Below the pieces are notes generated by a model that saw nothing but the letters and a program-made list of their open reading frames with translations, was not told where the DNA came from and did no database searches. 64,000 nt of DNA, taken from positions 1 to 64,000 of the forward strand of contig NZ_AMQY01000002.1 of the NCBI RefSeq assembly GCF_000334215.1, in the 5' to 3' direction. Of this stretch, positions 1 through 9,166 are shown piece by piece. Source of the DNA: Vreelandella jeotgali Hwa. Its GTDB lineage: Bacteria; Pseudomonadota; Gammaproteobacteria; Pseudomonadales; Halomonadaceae. The translations under genes and the position numbers were made by a program. Within the stretch, counting starts at the first letter, position 1. Every line of letters begins with the position of its first letter.

Positions 1-981
1 GGGTCCCGTGTGATTAACAACCCGCTTGGTAAATAACTCAGGTCGCTTGGCCTGCCACTCCTTCATCGCCGCAATCGGTGATTGATGATGCAGTGCCTTC
101 TGCGAGATGTGGTGATTGTACAGCCAAGCGTAGCGTTTGAGCGTCTGCTCCAGATCCTCGCCTGAGGTATAGCGCCGGGTGGCCAGCACGTCGCTGATGC
201 GGCCGTTGAACCGTTCTACCATACCGTTCGTCTGCGGCCTTCCCGGCTTGATCAGGCGATGGTCGATACCATGGGCCTGGCACTCCAGATCGAAGGGATG
301 GCGGCCGCTGGGCCTGCGCTCACCTGCCCGCGTGAAGCGATCGGTGAACGACTTGCCGTTGTCAGTCAGCACCGTCTGGATCGTGAAGGGCGCCTTTTCC
401 TCCACACACTTCATGAACGCCTTGGCATCCCTGGCGGACTGGCTGCGCCTGACTTCCAGATAGACCCAACGTGTGGCACGGTCGATGGCAACATATAGGT
501 AGCGCTTTTGCTCCTCGTCGGGCATCTGGGGCAGGTGCTTGATATCGACATGCACATACCCAGGCTCGTAGTCCTTGAAGGGCTTGTGCCGAGGCTTGCC
601 ATCATCTCCGGCATCCTGACGGGCCAGTTCCGCGAGTGTCGGCACCTCACGGCGCTTAAGCATGCGATGCAAGCCGGAGCGTGACAACCGAGGATTCAGA
701 AACTCACGTGCCACGACGAGCAAGTCATCCAGACCGAGGCGCAGGAACTCGCGAGCGGCGATCAGCACTTCCTCCTGCTCGGACGTGAGCGTAGCCAGCA
801 GGTTATGGCGTGTATGGGACCGATCATGAACATCGTCGCGGTACCGCCAACGGCGTATCGTCGAATCACCAACACCGTACTGGCGCGCCAACTCGCTATC
901 GCTGATGCTGGCGGGCGCTGCCTGGATGTCAGCACGGATCTTTGGTGTGGTGGTGGCCTGCTTATGCAGCTTGATGTCCAT
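1..981 (-). CDS. IS481-family DDE transposase (3' end beyond window)
   Basis: This frame is open for 327 codons from ATG at 981 down to base 1, with no stop inside the window. The N-terminus (about residues 25-60) is a helix-turn-helix with SDSELARQYGVGDSTIRRWR. The rve/DDE core follows: first Asp in VHVDIKHL, second in LTDNGKSF, Glu in NGMVERFNGRI. All three catalytic residues are present, so the enzyme looks intact and the copy may be active. If the left terminal repeat mirrors the right one, only four element bases are missing, so the stop codon would lie in the terminal repeat or the flanking DNA. Family-level identification is firm; the exact IS name is not known to me. Confidence 0.9.
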   Translation of the reverse strand, partial: MDIKLHKQATTTPKIRADIQAAPASISDSELARQYGVGDSTIRRWRYRDDVHDRSHTRHNLLATLTSEQEEVLIAAREFLRLGLDDLLVVAREFLNPRLSRSGLHRMLKRREVPTLAELARQDAGDDGKPRHKPFKDYEPGYVHVDIKHLPQMPDEEQKRYLYVAIDRATRWVYLEVRRSQSARDAKAFMKCVEEKAPFTIQTVLTDNGKSFTDRFTRAGERRPSGRHPFDLECQAHGIDHRLIKPGRPQTNGMVERFNGRISDVLATRRYTSGEDLEQTLKRYAWLYNHHISQKALHHQSPIAAMKEWQAKRPELFTKRVVNHTGP

Positions 982-1072
982 GTCTCTGCTCCCGGATGAA
1001 CTGCTGTAGAAGCTCTCTTGCTATCAGCAGAGGGTAACTTCTATCACTCATTTGATCATCAGGGACCCTACA
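1..1072 (-). mobile_element. IS481-family insertion sequence, left tip cut by window edge
   Basis: The element holds one DDE transposase gene on the minus strand. Its right end is the inverted repeat at about 1040-1072, which on the minus strand begins TGTAGGGTCCCTGATGATCA. The window itself begins GGGTCCCGTGTGATTAAC, the matching left repeat without its first four bases (TGTA), so almost the whole element is present. At 1072/1073 it interrupts a Tsx-like outer-membrane protein gene. The target-site duplication cannot be checked because the left junction is outside the window. Confidence 0.85.
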
Positions 1073-1702
1073 GTTAAAGAAGCCCTGGAACTTCATCGGT
1101 ACAGGGCCAGCTGCGAACGGGAATTTCCACGCCAAGTTAAACTGAGTGTAGTCGTCAAACTCGACTTCCGAACCACCGTCTTTAAAGCCGTTATGGTTCC
1201 ACTCGTGGGAGTAGAAGACGCTAAAGTCCATAAAGCCGACGGGAACGTCGAACTTGAACGTTGGGCCTACCAGCAGCTGACGTTTGCGCGGGGCGAACTC
1301 GGTGTTCTTGGTGTTGAGGTCGACACCGCCGGTCAACGCCACGTCCTTGACCGGGCCGAAGGACAGCGGATCGCCGAACAGCTTGCCGTAGTGCAGCTGG
1401 TTGCGGTAGGTGACATAGGCCTCGGTGGCGCCGGTGTCGTCGCCGCTGGCCGGGTCATTGCTGTCGGACTGCAGCAAGTCAATATTCAAGAAGTGCTGGC
1501 CCAGCGAGTGGCCGCCTACATAGTTGAACTGCAGAATGTTTTTTTCCACGTCCTTGTCATTCTTCGGTTCGGTAAATTCGGTGCCGTAGCGGTAGCCGAT
1601 AAAGGAGTCGCTCCAGGTCGCCGCCTGAGCTTGGGTGAAGGCGCAGGCGGCCAGCGTAGTGGCGCCAACCAGCGCAGCCACGGAATGCTTGGTGGTGAAC
1701 AT
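1073..1702 (-). pseudogene. Tsx-like nucleoside/nucleobase outer-membrane channel, disrupted by the IS
   Basis: The visible part is about 210 codons from ATG at 1702, preceded by AAAGGG. It has a signal peptide (residues about 1-26, cleavage after AQA) and then aromatic-rich beta-strand sequence such as WSDSFIGYRYGTEF, NILQFNYVGGH and FSVFYSHEWNHNGF. These match the Channel_Tsx/OmpK family (12-stranded barrels, normally about 250-270 residues). At 1073 the frame runs straight into the IS terminal repeat, after ...FQGFFN, so the last strands and the C-terminal aromatic residue needed for barrel assembly are lost here. The remaining 3' part should lie to the left of the window. Location beside purine/glyoxylate genes fits nucleobase or nucleoside uptake, which is inference. 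Confidence 0.85.
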
Positions 1703-1979
1703 CAGTCGATACCCTTTGGTTTTATTGTAAGCGTCAGGATCAGCACAAGTGCTGGCTGTTTTGGGGCGGGGCGGCGTGAAGCACTGCTTCATGGCGCTTT
1801 TGGCATTGTTGTTCAGTGCCGTTGTTGAGTGCCGCAGCCCGTATCGGATACGTCGTCTCTGGCGTACCGCTTTATTGCCCGTTCCCTGCTTCGGCGCGTT
1901 GCCGAAGGCGCATACACCGGACAGGCTTCCGGCCGTGGCCACCGCGTATCCCGAAGTCGGTTCACGATGCCGCCATGCG

Positions 1980-1989
1980 TTGTATACAT
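1980..1989. promoter_or_regulatory. Putative GntR operator TTGTATACAT
   Basis: This is a 9/10 match to the perfect palindrome TTGTATACAA found upstream of gcl and of the permease/regulator pair. It lies about 280 bp upstream of the Tsx-like start. FCD-type GntR regulators bind short palindromes of this general form; which of the two GntR proteins nearby binds is unknown. Confidence 0.5.
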
Positions 1990-2159
1990 GAATAACGTAC
2001 ACAAAACACGAAAACGCCACAACAGTATTGGCGCAATGTTGTCGCTTTTCGCACCGCCGCATTGTGCTTCATGGCTGAAGTGTCTTTGTTCTGGCAATCT
2101 GCACGCGGGTAGATGTCTGAAGGGGAACCGCAGTCTCTTTCGCGTGGGATACCGACACA

Positions 2160-2186
2160 AAAACGACGCCGGAAAGGCGTCGTTTT
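2160..2186. terminator. Rho-independent terminator, probably bidirectional
   Basis: A perfect 11-bp stem (AAAACGACGCC / GGCGTCGTTTT) encloses a 5-base loop GGAAA. A-rich and T-rich ends give a U-tract in both directions. On the minus strand it ends the GntR transcript that starts at 3003. Confidence 0.8.
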
Positions 2187-2256
2187 AGCGCGTTGCGGGT
2201 GGCGGTTTATCACGGGGGGCCGGCCGCTGCGCGCCGGCGTCACGGATAACGGCGGG

Positions 2257-3003
2257 TCAGCTCATCGCGGCATTGGCGCCGAAGATGGCCATCAGGTCGG
2301 TTTCCGACTCTCGCGGGCAGAGATCCAGCAGGCTTTCCAGACTGTCGAGGTGATGGTGTACGCCGGCCCTGGCGGCCTCTGCGTCGCCACGCTGGAGGCT
2401 TTCCAGCAGGCCGGGATGATCCCCCGCCAGGTAGCAGGAGCCCAGACCGGAACGCTTGTACAGCGCAATCACGATGGAGGTACGCACGATCAGATCGGGG
2501 AGCATGGCGCTCAGAATGCGGTTGGGGGTCTGCTCGGCGACCAGGTAGTGAAAACTCAGCGAGTGCTCGATACGCGCCTGCTCGTCGCCCTCGGCGAAGG
2601 CCTGCTGTTCGCGGTCGGCATGTTGTTCCAGCCTGTTCAGCGACCGATCATCCAGCTTGCCGGCCTGCAGCGCCGCGGCTTCGCCTTCCACCAGCCGGCG
2701 GGCGGAAAACGTATCCCGGGTTTCTTCAATGGTGGGCGCACGCACCCGGGCCACCTGATTGGGCCGCTGGTCGATCACGTATTCCGAAGCCAGCCGCGTC
2801 AGCGCCTTGCGTACCACCGAGCGGCTGACGCCGAACACCTCGCCCAGAGTGACCTCGGGCAGCCGGGTATCCGGCGGCAGGCGCTGCATCAATACCGCCG
2901 CCCGCACATGATCGACAATATCCTGATCGCTGACGCGCCCGCGCTCCTGCGCCGACTGCGCCAGCGTTTTACGCCAGCCGGAGGTCATCTGCTGCTCTCC
3001 CAT
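2257..3003 (-). CDS. GntR-family transcriptional regulator, FCD/FadR subfamily
   Basis: This is a 248-residue protein. The winged helix-turn-helix spans about residues 25-95 (VTLGEVFGVSRSVVRKALTR). The all-helical FCD effector domain follows, with the usual scattered metal-binding histidines (SFHYLVAE, AGDHPGLLES, HHHLDSLES). FCD regulators sense small organic acids and usually control adjacent catabolic genes. Here the neighbours are the Tsx-like channel, pyruvate kinase and the glyoxylate genes. ATG at 3003 has a weak AGGA; a second ATG at 2988 has GGGAG seven to eight bases ahead and could be the real start. The effector is not readable from sequence. Confidence 0.85.
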   Translation of the reverse strand: MGEQQMTSGWRKTLAQSAQERGRVSDQDIVDHVRAAVLMQRLPPDTRLPEVTLGEVFGVSRSVVRKALTRLASEYVIDQRPNQVARVRAPTIEETRDTFSARRLVEGEAAALQAGKLDDRSLNRLEQHADREQQAFAEGDEQARIEHSLSFHYLVAEQTPNRILSAMLPDLIVRTSIVIALYKRSGLGSCYLAGDHPGLLESLQRGDAEAARAGVHHHLDSLESLLDLCPRESETDLMAIFGANAAMS

Positions 3004-3115
3004 GATCCTGCATCAGGTTGATGCCATACAAAATAACGCATTCTAGCCTTGAATGACGCCCGGGGAACAGCACCCGAACGCCTGCGCCCGACGTATCGTT
3101 CGGCAGCGCCGCCGA

Positions 3116-4591
3116 TTAACGCCCCTGGTGATCGGCGGTCACGCTGAGGATCTTCATGGTATTGGTGCCGCCGTGGGCATTCATGTGGTCACCGCGCGTC
3201 ATGATGACGCGGTCGTTGACCCGGGTCAGGCCGTGCTGCACCAGTAACGCCAGAGCATTGTCGTTAAGCGCCCCGGCTTCCATGCCGCTGGTATCAAACG
3301 CCAGCGATACCACGCCGCGATACAGTGCCATGCGGCGCTGGGCCACGGCGCTGTGGGCCAGCCCCACAATGGGCAGGCCGGAGTGAATGCGCGAGGCAAT
3401 CAGCGCCGTGTAGCCGCTCGAGGTCATGCAGGCAATCGCCGAGACGCCTTCCAGGTGGTTGGCGGCATACATGGCCGACAGCGCCACGGTCTCGTCGCTG
3501 CGGGCGAAGCCCTGATGAATGCGGTGGCCGGATTCCTGGGCGCTGCGTTCGCGCTCGGCGCCCAGCGAGACGCGTTCCATGGCTTCGACGGTTTCCACCG
3601 GGTAGTCGCCGGCGGCGGTTTCGGCGGACAGCATCACCGCGTCGGTGCCGTCGAGCACGGCGTTGGCCACGTCAAACACTTCGGCGCGGGTGGGCAACGG
3701 CGCTTCGATCATCGACTCCATCATCTGGGTCGCCGTGATCACCGCGCGGTTGAGGCTGCGGGCGTGCTTGATAATGCGCTTTTGCACGCCGATCAGCTCG
3801 GAATCGCCGATTTCCACGCCCAGATCTCCCCGGGCGACCATGACCGCTTCGGACGCCCGGATAATACCGTCCAGGGTGTCGTCGTCGGCCACGGCCTCGG
3901 CGCGTTCGACCTTGGCCACCAGGCCGATTTCCCGGCCTTTCTCGCCCAGCAGCTTGCGCGCCTCGTCCATGTCGGCGGCGCTACGGGGAAACGACACCGC
4001 CATATAGTCCACGCCGATATCCAGCGCGGTTTGCAGGTCTTCCCGATCCTTGTCGGTGAGCGCCGGCGCGGACAGGCCGCCCCCCAGCTTGTTGATGCCC
4101 TTGTTGTTGGACAACGTGCCGCCGACAACCACGTGGGTGTGAACTTCCCGGCCCCTGACGGCGTCCACGTCCAGCACCAGACGGCCGTCATCCAGCAGCA
4201 GGCGGTCGCCCACGCTCAGGTCGTCGGCCAGGGTCTTGTAGTCACAGCCCACGCGGTGGATATCGCCGTCTTCATTGCCCAGCTCCATGTCCAGCACGAA
4301 GGGCTGACCTTCTTCCAGCTCGACTTCGCCGTGGCTGAAGCGGGCAATGCGAATCTTGGGGCCCTGCAAGTCCGCCAGCGCCGCCACGCTGCGGCCGATA
4401 CGATCGGCGATCTCGCGCACCTGGCGCAGGCGGTTGCGGTGGTCTTCCGCCGAGCCGTGGGAGAAATTGAGGCGTACCACGTCAACGCCGGCGCGCAGCA
4501 TGCGTTCAAGCTCGCCCTCGCGGTCGCTGGCAGGGCCCAGGGTGGCGACGATCTTGGTACGGCGAATGGGAGCATAGCTATTGTTATTCAT
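3116..4591 (-). CDS. pyk: Pyruvate kinase
   Basis: The 491-residue protein converts phosphoenolpyruvate and ADP to pyruvate and ATP in the cytoplasm. Diagnostic blocks are RRTKIVATLGPAS at the N-terminus, VRLNFSHGS, the substrate loop MVARGDLGVEIG, and TATQMMESMIEAPLPTRAE. The effector-binding C-terminal domain ends in GGTNTMKILSV. Length is normal for bacterial enzymes (470-490). In several proteobacteria a pyk gene sits with gcl-hyi-glxR, completing glyoxylate to glycerate to PEP to pyruvate; the kinase for glycerate itself is not in this window. A terminator at 4841-4890 separates it from glxR, so it probably has its own promoter in 4592-4840. Confidence 0.97.
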   Translation of the reverse strand: MNNNSYAPIRRTKIVATLGPASDREGELERMLRAGVDVVRLNFSHGSAEDHRNRLRQVREIADRIGRSVAALADLQGPKIRIARFSHGEVELEEGQPFVLDMELGNEDGDIHRVGCDYKTLADDLSVGDRLLLDDGRLVLDVDAVRGREVHTHVVVGGTLSNNKGINKLGGGLSAPALTDKDREDLQTALDIGVDYMAVSFPRSAADMDEARKLLGEKGREIGLVAKVERAEAVADDDTLDGIIRASEAVMVARGDLGVEIGDSELIGVQKRIIKHARSLNRAVITATQMMESMIEAPLPTRAEVFDVANAVLDGTDAVMLSAETAAGDYPVETVEAMERVSLGAERERSAQESGHRIHQGFARSDETVALSAMYAANHLEGVSAIACMTSSGYTALIASRIHSGLPIVGLAHSAVAQRRMALYRGVVSLAFDTSGMEAGALNDNALALLVQHGLTRVNDRVIMTRGDHMNAHGGTNTMKILSVTADHQGR

Positions 4592-4713
4592 AAGAACCTC
4601 GGCAGCAGCGGCATGGCGCCAATCAGGGTAACGCGGGTGCGGGGCGAAAAAGGCATCGGATAGCGCCCCGAGCCCGGCGACTTCCTTCGATAAAAATAAT
4701 GTTGATACGGGAA

Positions 4714-4822
4714 TTTATGTAAATGACCTTGTGCAAAAGCGTCCTCGGCGAAGCGTGTTATCCACACCGGTTATGATCAAGGCGCTGTGGGTAAACGGGC
4801 GCACCCAGGTCGTTTACGTAAA
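4714..4822. promoter_or_regulatory. Two TTTAYGTAAA palindromes upstream of pyk
   Basis: TTTATGTAAA at 4714-4723 and the perfect palindrome TTTACGTAAA at 4813-4822 begin 99 bp apart, 120-230 bp upstream of pyk. Paired identical palindromes ahead of one gene suggest a regulator that bends or loops the DNA. The regulator is not identified; the motif differs from the TTGTATACAA sites of the same cluster. Confidence 0.35.
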
Positions 4823-4840
4823 TTCCTCCAGCCGGTGGCA

Positions 4841-4890
4841 TAAAAAAACGGCATCAGGCGAAACCCGAAAAAAGCGCTGCCTGATGCCGT
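4841..4890 (-). terminator. Rho-independent terminator after glxR
   Basis: A 12-bp stem ACGGCATCAGGC (4848-4859) pairs with GCCTGATGCCGT (4879-4890) across a 19-base loop. On the minus strand it is followed by a run of seven T (plus-strand A tract 4842-4848). It closes the gcl-hyi-glxR transcript. Confidence 0.8.
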
Positions 4891-5036
4891 CAAAATCAAC
4901 AAGTCACAATGAATAGCAGCGGCAGACGCAACCAGTATCTGCCGTGGTTTCCGGAGCAGGGCGTTACCCTGCCCCGAGCCCGGACAGCCGGGTGGCAGCG
5001 GACCGGCGGCTGTGCCGACGGCCCAGTCGGCCCGTA

Positions 5037-5924
5037 TTACTCGCCGATTTCGTGATTGGCCAGCTTTTCCAGCGCGCGCGCCATGCCCGCGTGGTCCCAG
5101 TCGGCGCCGCCGTTGGCCGCGCAGGCCTGGAACAGCTGCTGGGCGTTGGCGGTACCCGGCAGCGACATGTTCAGCGTGCGCGCGCCTTCCAGCGCCAGGT
5201 TGAGATCTTTCTGGTGCAGCTTGACCTTGAAGCCCGGATCAAAGGTGCGGTCGATCATGCGTCCGCCGTGCACGTCCAGAATCTTGGACTGCGCCAGACC
5301 GCCGAGCAGCGACTCGCGCACCTTGGACACGTCAGCGCCCGCCTTGGAGGCGAACAGCAGACCTTCGGATACCGCCTCGATGGTTAGCGCCACCACGATC
5401 TGGTTGGCCACCTTGCAGGTCTGGCCGGAGCCGTTTTCGCCGATATGGGTGATGGACTTGCCCATCACTTCCAGAATCGGGTTGGCGCGCTCGAATGCCT
5501 TGTCGCTGGCACCGACCATGATGGTCAGTGCGGCGTTGATGGCACCGCCTTCGCCGCCGGAAACCGGTGCGTCGACGTAGTCGCCGCCGGCATCCTGAAT
5601 GCGCCTGGCGAATTCCTGAGTGGGCACCGGCGCGATCGAGCTCATGTCGATGACCAGGGTGTCCTTCTTGAGGCCGTGGATCACGCCCTCGTCGCCGAAC
5701 AGTACCTTCTCGACGTCCGGGGTGTCCGGCACCATGGTAATCACGATGTCCGACTCTGCCGCGACCTCCTTGGGGCTGGCGCAGACGTTGGCGCCCTTTT
5801 CCTTGAGATCAGAGGGCAGCGGGCTGTTGTGCACCACGGTGTAGATGTCGTGGCCGGCGTCGAGCAGGTGGCCTGCCATCGGGCGACCCATGATACCCAG
5901 TCCGATAAAACCGATCTTGCTCAT
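5037..5924 (-). CDS. glxR: 2-hydroxy-3-oxopropionate (tartronate semialdehyde) reductase
   Basis: The 295-residue beta-hydroxyacid dehydrogenase reduces tartronate semialdehyde to D-glycerate with NAD(P)H. The N-terminal Rossmann motif is IGFIGLGIMGRPMAGHL. The family signature DAPVSGGEGGAINAALTIMV lies near residue 120, and the catalytic lysine is in GQTCKVANQIVV. It is the last gene of the gcl-hyi-glxR unit, 83 bases after hyi and followed by a terminator. GarR-type paralogues share these motifs; the context beside gcl and hyi supports the glyoxylate role. Confidence 0.95.
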   Translation of the reverse strand: MSKIGFIGLGIMGRPMAGHLLDAGHDIYTVVHNSPLPSDLKEKGANVCASPKEVAAESDIVITMVPDTPDVEKVLFGDEGVIHGLKKDTLVIDMSSIAPVPTQEFARRIQDAGGDYVDAPVSGGEGGAINAALTIMVGASDKAFERANPILEVMGKSITHIGENGSGQTCKVANQIVVALTIEAVSEGLLFASKAGADVSKVRESLLGGLAQSKILDVHGGRMIDRTFDPGFKVKLHQKDLNLALEGARTLNMSLPGTANAQQLFQACAANGGADWDHAGMARALEKLANHEIGE

Positions 5925-6007
5925 GATATGTCTCCTGTCACGTGAATCGTGCGCGTCGGATAAGTGTCGTTGTGCGCCTGGCCGAATACCGGCAAACGGC
6001 GCGCTGC

Positions 6008-6784
<777 letters not shown>

Positions 6785-6830
6785 GTAAATCTCCCTGTGT
6801 CGTTGCGTTGGTCGCAAAGCGCATTGCATC

Positions 6831-6870
6831 GGTGTCATGACACCCGGCAGCGTAACGCACAGCTGCCGGG
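6831..6870. other. Intercistronic palindrome and hairpin between gcl and hyi
   Basis: GGTGTCATGACACC (6831-6844) is a perfect 14-bp palindrome. It overlaps by two bases a hairpin with a 9-bp stem CCCGGCAGC (6843-6851) / GCTGCCGGG (6862-6870). Neither is followed by a T tract, so mRNA processing or stability is likelier than termination. Confidence 0.5.
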
Positions 6871-6883
6871 CATGGGGCGCATG

Positions 6884-8668
6884 TTAGCGCAGGGCGGCGA
6901 TGGAGCTCGGCGCGTCGGCTTCGTTGTCGGCCAGCGCTTCAAACTCGTTGACGGTACTCAGGTCCTTGCCGCTCATGGAAATGTTGGTGACGCGCTCAAG
7001 GATGATTTCCACCACCACCGGTACCTGGTGCTCTTCCTTCAGCTGCTTGGCTTTTTCCAGCGCCGGGGCGATGTCTTCCGGGTCGGTGACGCGGATCGCC
7101 TTGCAGCCCAGGCCTTCCACCACGGAGACGTGATCCACGCCGTAGCCGTTGATTTCCGGGCAGTTGATGTTCTCGAACGCCAGCTGTACCTGGTAGTCCA
7201 TGTCAAAGCCGCGCTGGGACTGGCGGATCAACCCCAGGTAGGAGTTGTTCACCAGCACGTGGATGTAGGGCAGGTTGAACTGCGCACCCGCGGCCAGCTC
7301 TTCGATCATGAACTGGAAGTCGTAGTCGCCGGACAGCGCGACAATTTCGGTTTTCGGGTCGGCGCGACGCACGCCCAGCGCCGCCGGCACGGTCCAGCCC
7401 AGCGGGCCGGCCTGGCCGCAGTTGATCCAGTGGCGCGGCTTGTACACGTGCAGGAACTGCGCGCCGGCGATTTGCGACAGGCCGATGGCCGATACGTAGC
7501 GGGTGTCCTTGCCGAAGGTCTTGTTCATTTCCTGGTACACGCGCTGGGGCTTGACCGGCGTGTCCTTGAAATCGGTCTTGCGCAGCATGGCCGGATCGTT
7601 CTTGCGATCGTAGCACTCTTTTGACCAGGCGCTGCGATCCGCCAGCTTGCCGGCGGCTTTCCACTCCTTCGCCACTTCCACGAACATCTCGAGCGCTGCC
7701 CTGGCGTCGGAGACGATGCCGTAGTCCGGGCCGAAGATGCGGCCGATCTGAAACGGCTCGATGTCCACATGGACGAACTGACGGCCTTCGGTGTACGCGC
7801 CGACATCGCCGGTGTGACGGTTGGCCCAGCGGTTGCCGATGCCCATGACGAAGTCGGATTCGAGCATGGTGGCGTTGCCGTAGCGGTGGTGGGTTTGCAG
7901 CCCCACCATGCCGGCCATCAGCTCGTGGTCGTCGGGGATGGTGCCCCAGCCCATCAGCGTGGGAATCACCGGCACGCCGGTGGTTTCGGCAAACTCGGTG
8001 AGCAGGTCGCTGGCGTCGGCGTTGATGATCCCGCCACCGGCTACCAGCAGCGGCTTGTCGGACTCGTTGAGCATGCCCAGCGCCTTTTCGACCTGCGGGC
8101 GGCTGGCGCTCGGCTTGTACGCCGGCAGCGGCTCGTAGGTATCCGGGTCGAACTCGATTTCGCTCATCTGTACGTCGATGGGCAGGTCGAGCAGCACGGG
8201 GCCGGGGCGCGAGCTGCGCATCAGCTGGAAGGCCTGCTGAAAGGCGCGCGGCACCTGGGCCGGCTCCAGCACGGTAATCGCCCACTTGGTCACCGGGCCG
8301 GCAATCGCCTGAATATCCACCGCCTGGAAATCTTCCTTGTGCAGCTTGGCCGCCGGCGCCTGGCCGGTAACACACAGAATCGGAATGGAATCGGCGCTGG
8401 CCGAGTACAGGCCGGTGATCATGTCGGTGCCGGCCGGGCCGGAGGTGCCCAGGCACACGCCGATGTTATCGGCTTCGGTGCGGGTATAGCCCTCGGCCAT
8501 GTGCGACGCGCCCTCCACGTGGCGCGCCAGGACGTGATCCACGCCGCCGACCTTGCGCATGGCCGCGTAGAAGGGGTTGATCGCCGCGCCGGGCAGGCCG
8601 AACGTCACGTCCACGCCTTCTTTCTTCAATACATGAATGGCAGCTTCTGCCGCAGTCATCCTGGCCAT
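6884..8668 (-). CDS. gcl: Glyoxylate carboligase (tartronate-semialdehyde synthase)
   Basis: The 594-residue ThDP enzyme condenses two glyoxylates to tartronate semialdehyde and CO2. The N-terminal pyrimidine-binding domain begins [20 protein letters not shown]. Glyoxylate carboligases carry Val instead of the ThDP-activating Glu; here the equivalent stretch is [18 protein letters not shown]. The C-terminal domain has the ThDP/Mg motif [22 protein letters not shown] at 8668 is used because GAGGAG lies ahead and homology starts there. It is the first gene of the operon, with a TTGTATACAA palindrome about 250 bp upstream. Confidence 0.97.
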   Translation of the reverse strand: MARMTAAEAAIHVLKKEGVDVTFGLPGAAINPFYAAMRKVGGVDHVLARHVEGASHMAEGYTRTEADNIGVCLGTSGPAGTDMITGLYSASADSIPILCVTGQAPAAKLHKEDFQAVDIQAIAGPVTKWAITVLEPAQVPRAFQQAFQLMRSSRPGPVLLDLPIDVQMSEIEFDPDTYEPLPAYKPSASRPQVEKALGMLNESDKPLLVAGGGIINADASDLLTEFAETTGVPVIPTLMGWGTIPDDHELMAGMVGLQTHHRYGNATMLESDFVMGIGNRWANRHTGDVGAYTEGRQFVHVDIEPFQIGRIFGPDYGIVSDARAALEMFVEVAKEWKAAGKLADRSAWSKECYDRKNDPAMLRKTDFKDTPVKPQRVYQEMNKTFGKDTRYVSAIGLSQIAGAQFLHVYKPRHWINCGQAGPLGWTVPAALGVRRADPKTEIVALSGDYDFQFMIEELAAGAQFNLPYIHVLVNNSYLGLIRQSQRGFDMDYQVQLAFENINCPEINGYGVDHVSVVEGLGCKAIRVTDPEDIAPALEKAKQLKEEHQVPVVVEIILERVTNISMSGKDLSTVNEFEALADNEADAPSSIAALR

Positions 8669-8845
8669 TAGAACTCTCCTCAATGCCTTGATCAGCAAAC
8701 CCCGGCTACCGGCAGGCGCCAAAGGCTCTGGATAAAACAGGTCCTGCCGTTCGGCCCACCGCCTTTAGCCGTGGTCCCGCGCCAGCCGTCGTGCTGCTTG
8801 TATGTTCTGTCTTGCCGAATCGTTTGTGCCGGGCGGCGGGGCTCA

Positions 8846-8889
8846 CTGTCGTCCCCTAATTTGTTGTCTCCTGCTTGTTGTCCCCTACC
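8846..8889. repeat. Degenerate tandem repeat, about 14-16 bp x 3
   Basis: Units are CTGTCGTCCCCTAATT, TGTTGTCTCCTGCT and TGTTGTCCCCTACC. It is one of several similar spacer repeats in the window. Confidence 0.55.
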
Positions 8890-8916
8890 GGCACGCCCGT
8901 TCAACGCCACAATTTT

Positions 8917-8926
8917 TTGTATACAA
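8917..8926. promoter_or_regulatory. Putative GntR operator TTGTATACAA upstream of gcl
   Basis: A perfect 10-bp palindrome stands about 250 bp upstream of gcl. It is identical to the site at 10989-10998 and one base different from the one at 1980-1989. Regulation of gcl-hyi-glxR by one of the two neighbouring GntR proteins is inferred. Confidence 0.6.
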
Positions 8927-9135
8927 GAAGCTGGCTACAGCAGTACTCATTGCCTGTATTCAAAAATATGCGCCACGCGCTGAGCTGTCAATCATTTGTG
9001 GAAATATTTTCCACAAAACTGAAAAAGCGCGCAAAGGCACTGCCTGCCGGGCTTTCAGGCGCTACGGCACTGCCAACGCACAGGCAGGAAACAGCGAGAC
9101 AGAGTGAAAACGAAGAGGGAGCTTTAGCGATGGGC

Positions 9136-9159
9136 GGCCGGCGGCAGATTCCGCCGGCC
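9136..9159. other. GC-rich hairpin after the racemase-like gene
   Basis: A 9-bp perfect stem GGCCGGCGG / CCGCCGGCC encloses the loop CAGATT. It starts seven bases past the stop of the racemase-like gene. There is no T tract, so it is a weak terminator or a 3' stabilising hairpin. Confidence 0.5.
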
Positions 9160-9166
9160 CAAGCGG

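Larger units (their letters stand above)
1703..2256. other. Intergenic region upstream of the Tsx-like gene
   Basis: This 554-bp spacer has no convincing gene. It holds the leader of the Tsx-like channel gene, one TTGTATACAT operator-like site (1980-1989) with a GTACACAA half-site just beyond it, and a strong hairpin terminator (2160-2186) downstream of the GntR gene. Short ORFs crossing it are high-GC artefacts without family resemblance. Confidence 0.6.
4592..5036. other. Intergenic region between glxR and pyk
   Basis: The 445-bp spacer holds the terminator of the gcl-hyi-glxR transcript (4841-4890) and the leader of pyk with two TTTA(C/T)GTAAA palindromes. A few A/T-rich tracts near 4690-4720 could hold a promoter. 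No gene is seen. Confidence 0.6.
8669..9166. other. Intergenic region upstream of gcl
   Basis: The 498-bp spacer contains a degenerate 14-16 bp tandem repeat (8846-8889), the perfect TTGTATACAA palindrome (8917-8926), a TGTATTCAAA-like half site near 8955, and a hairpin (9136-9159) after the racemase-like gene. The gcl promoter should lie here on the minus strand. No gene is supported. Confidence 0.6.

Noticed and set aside
3353..4663. 436-codon open frame antisense to pyruvate kinase
   Set aside because: It is the high-GC shadow of pyk. It has His/Val/Gly-rich random composition, no family motif and no ribosome site.
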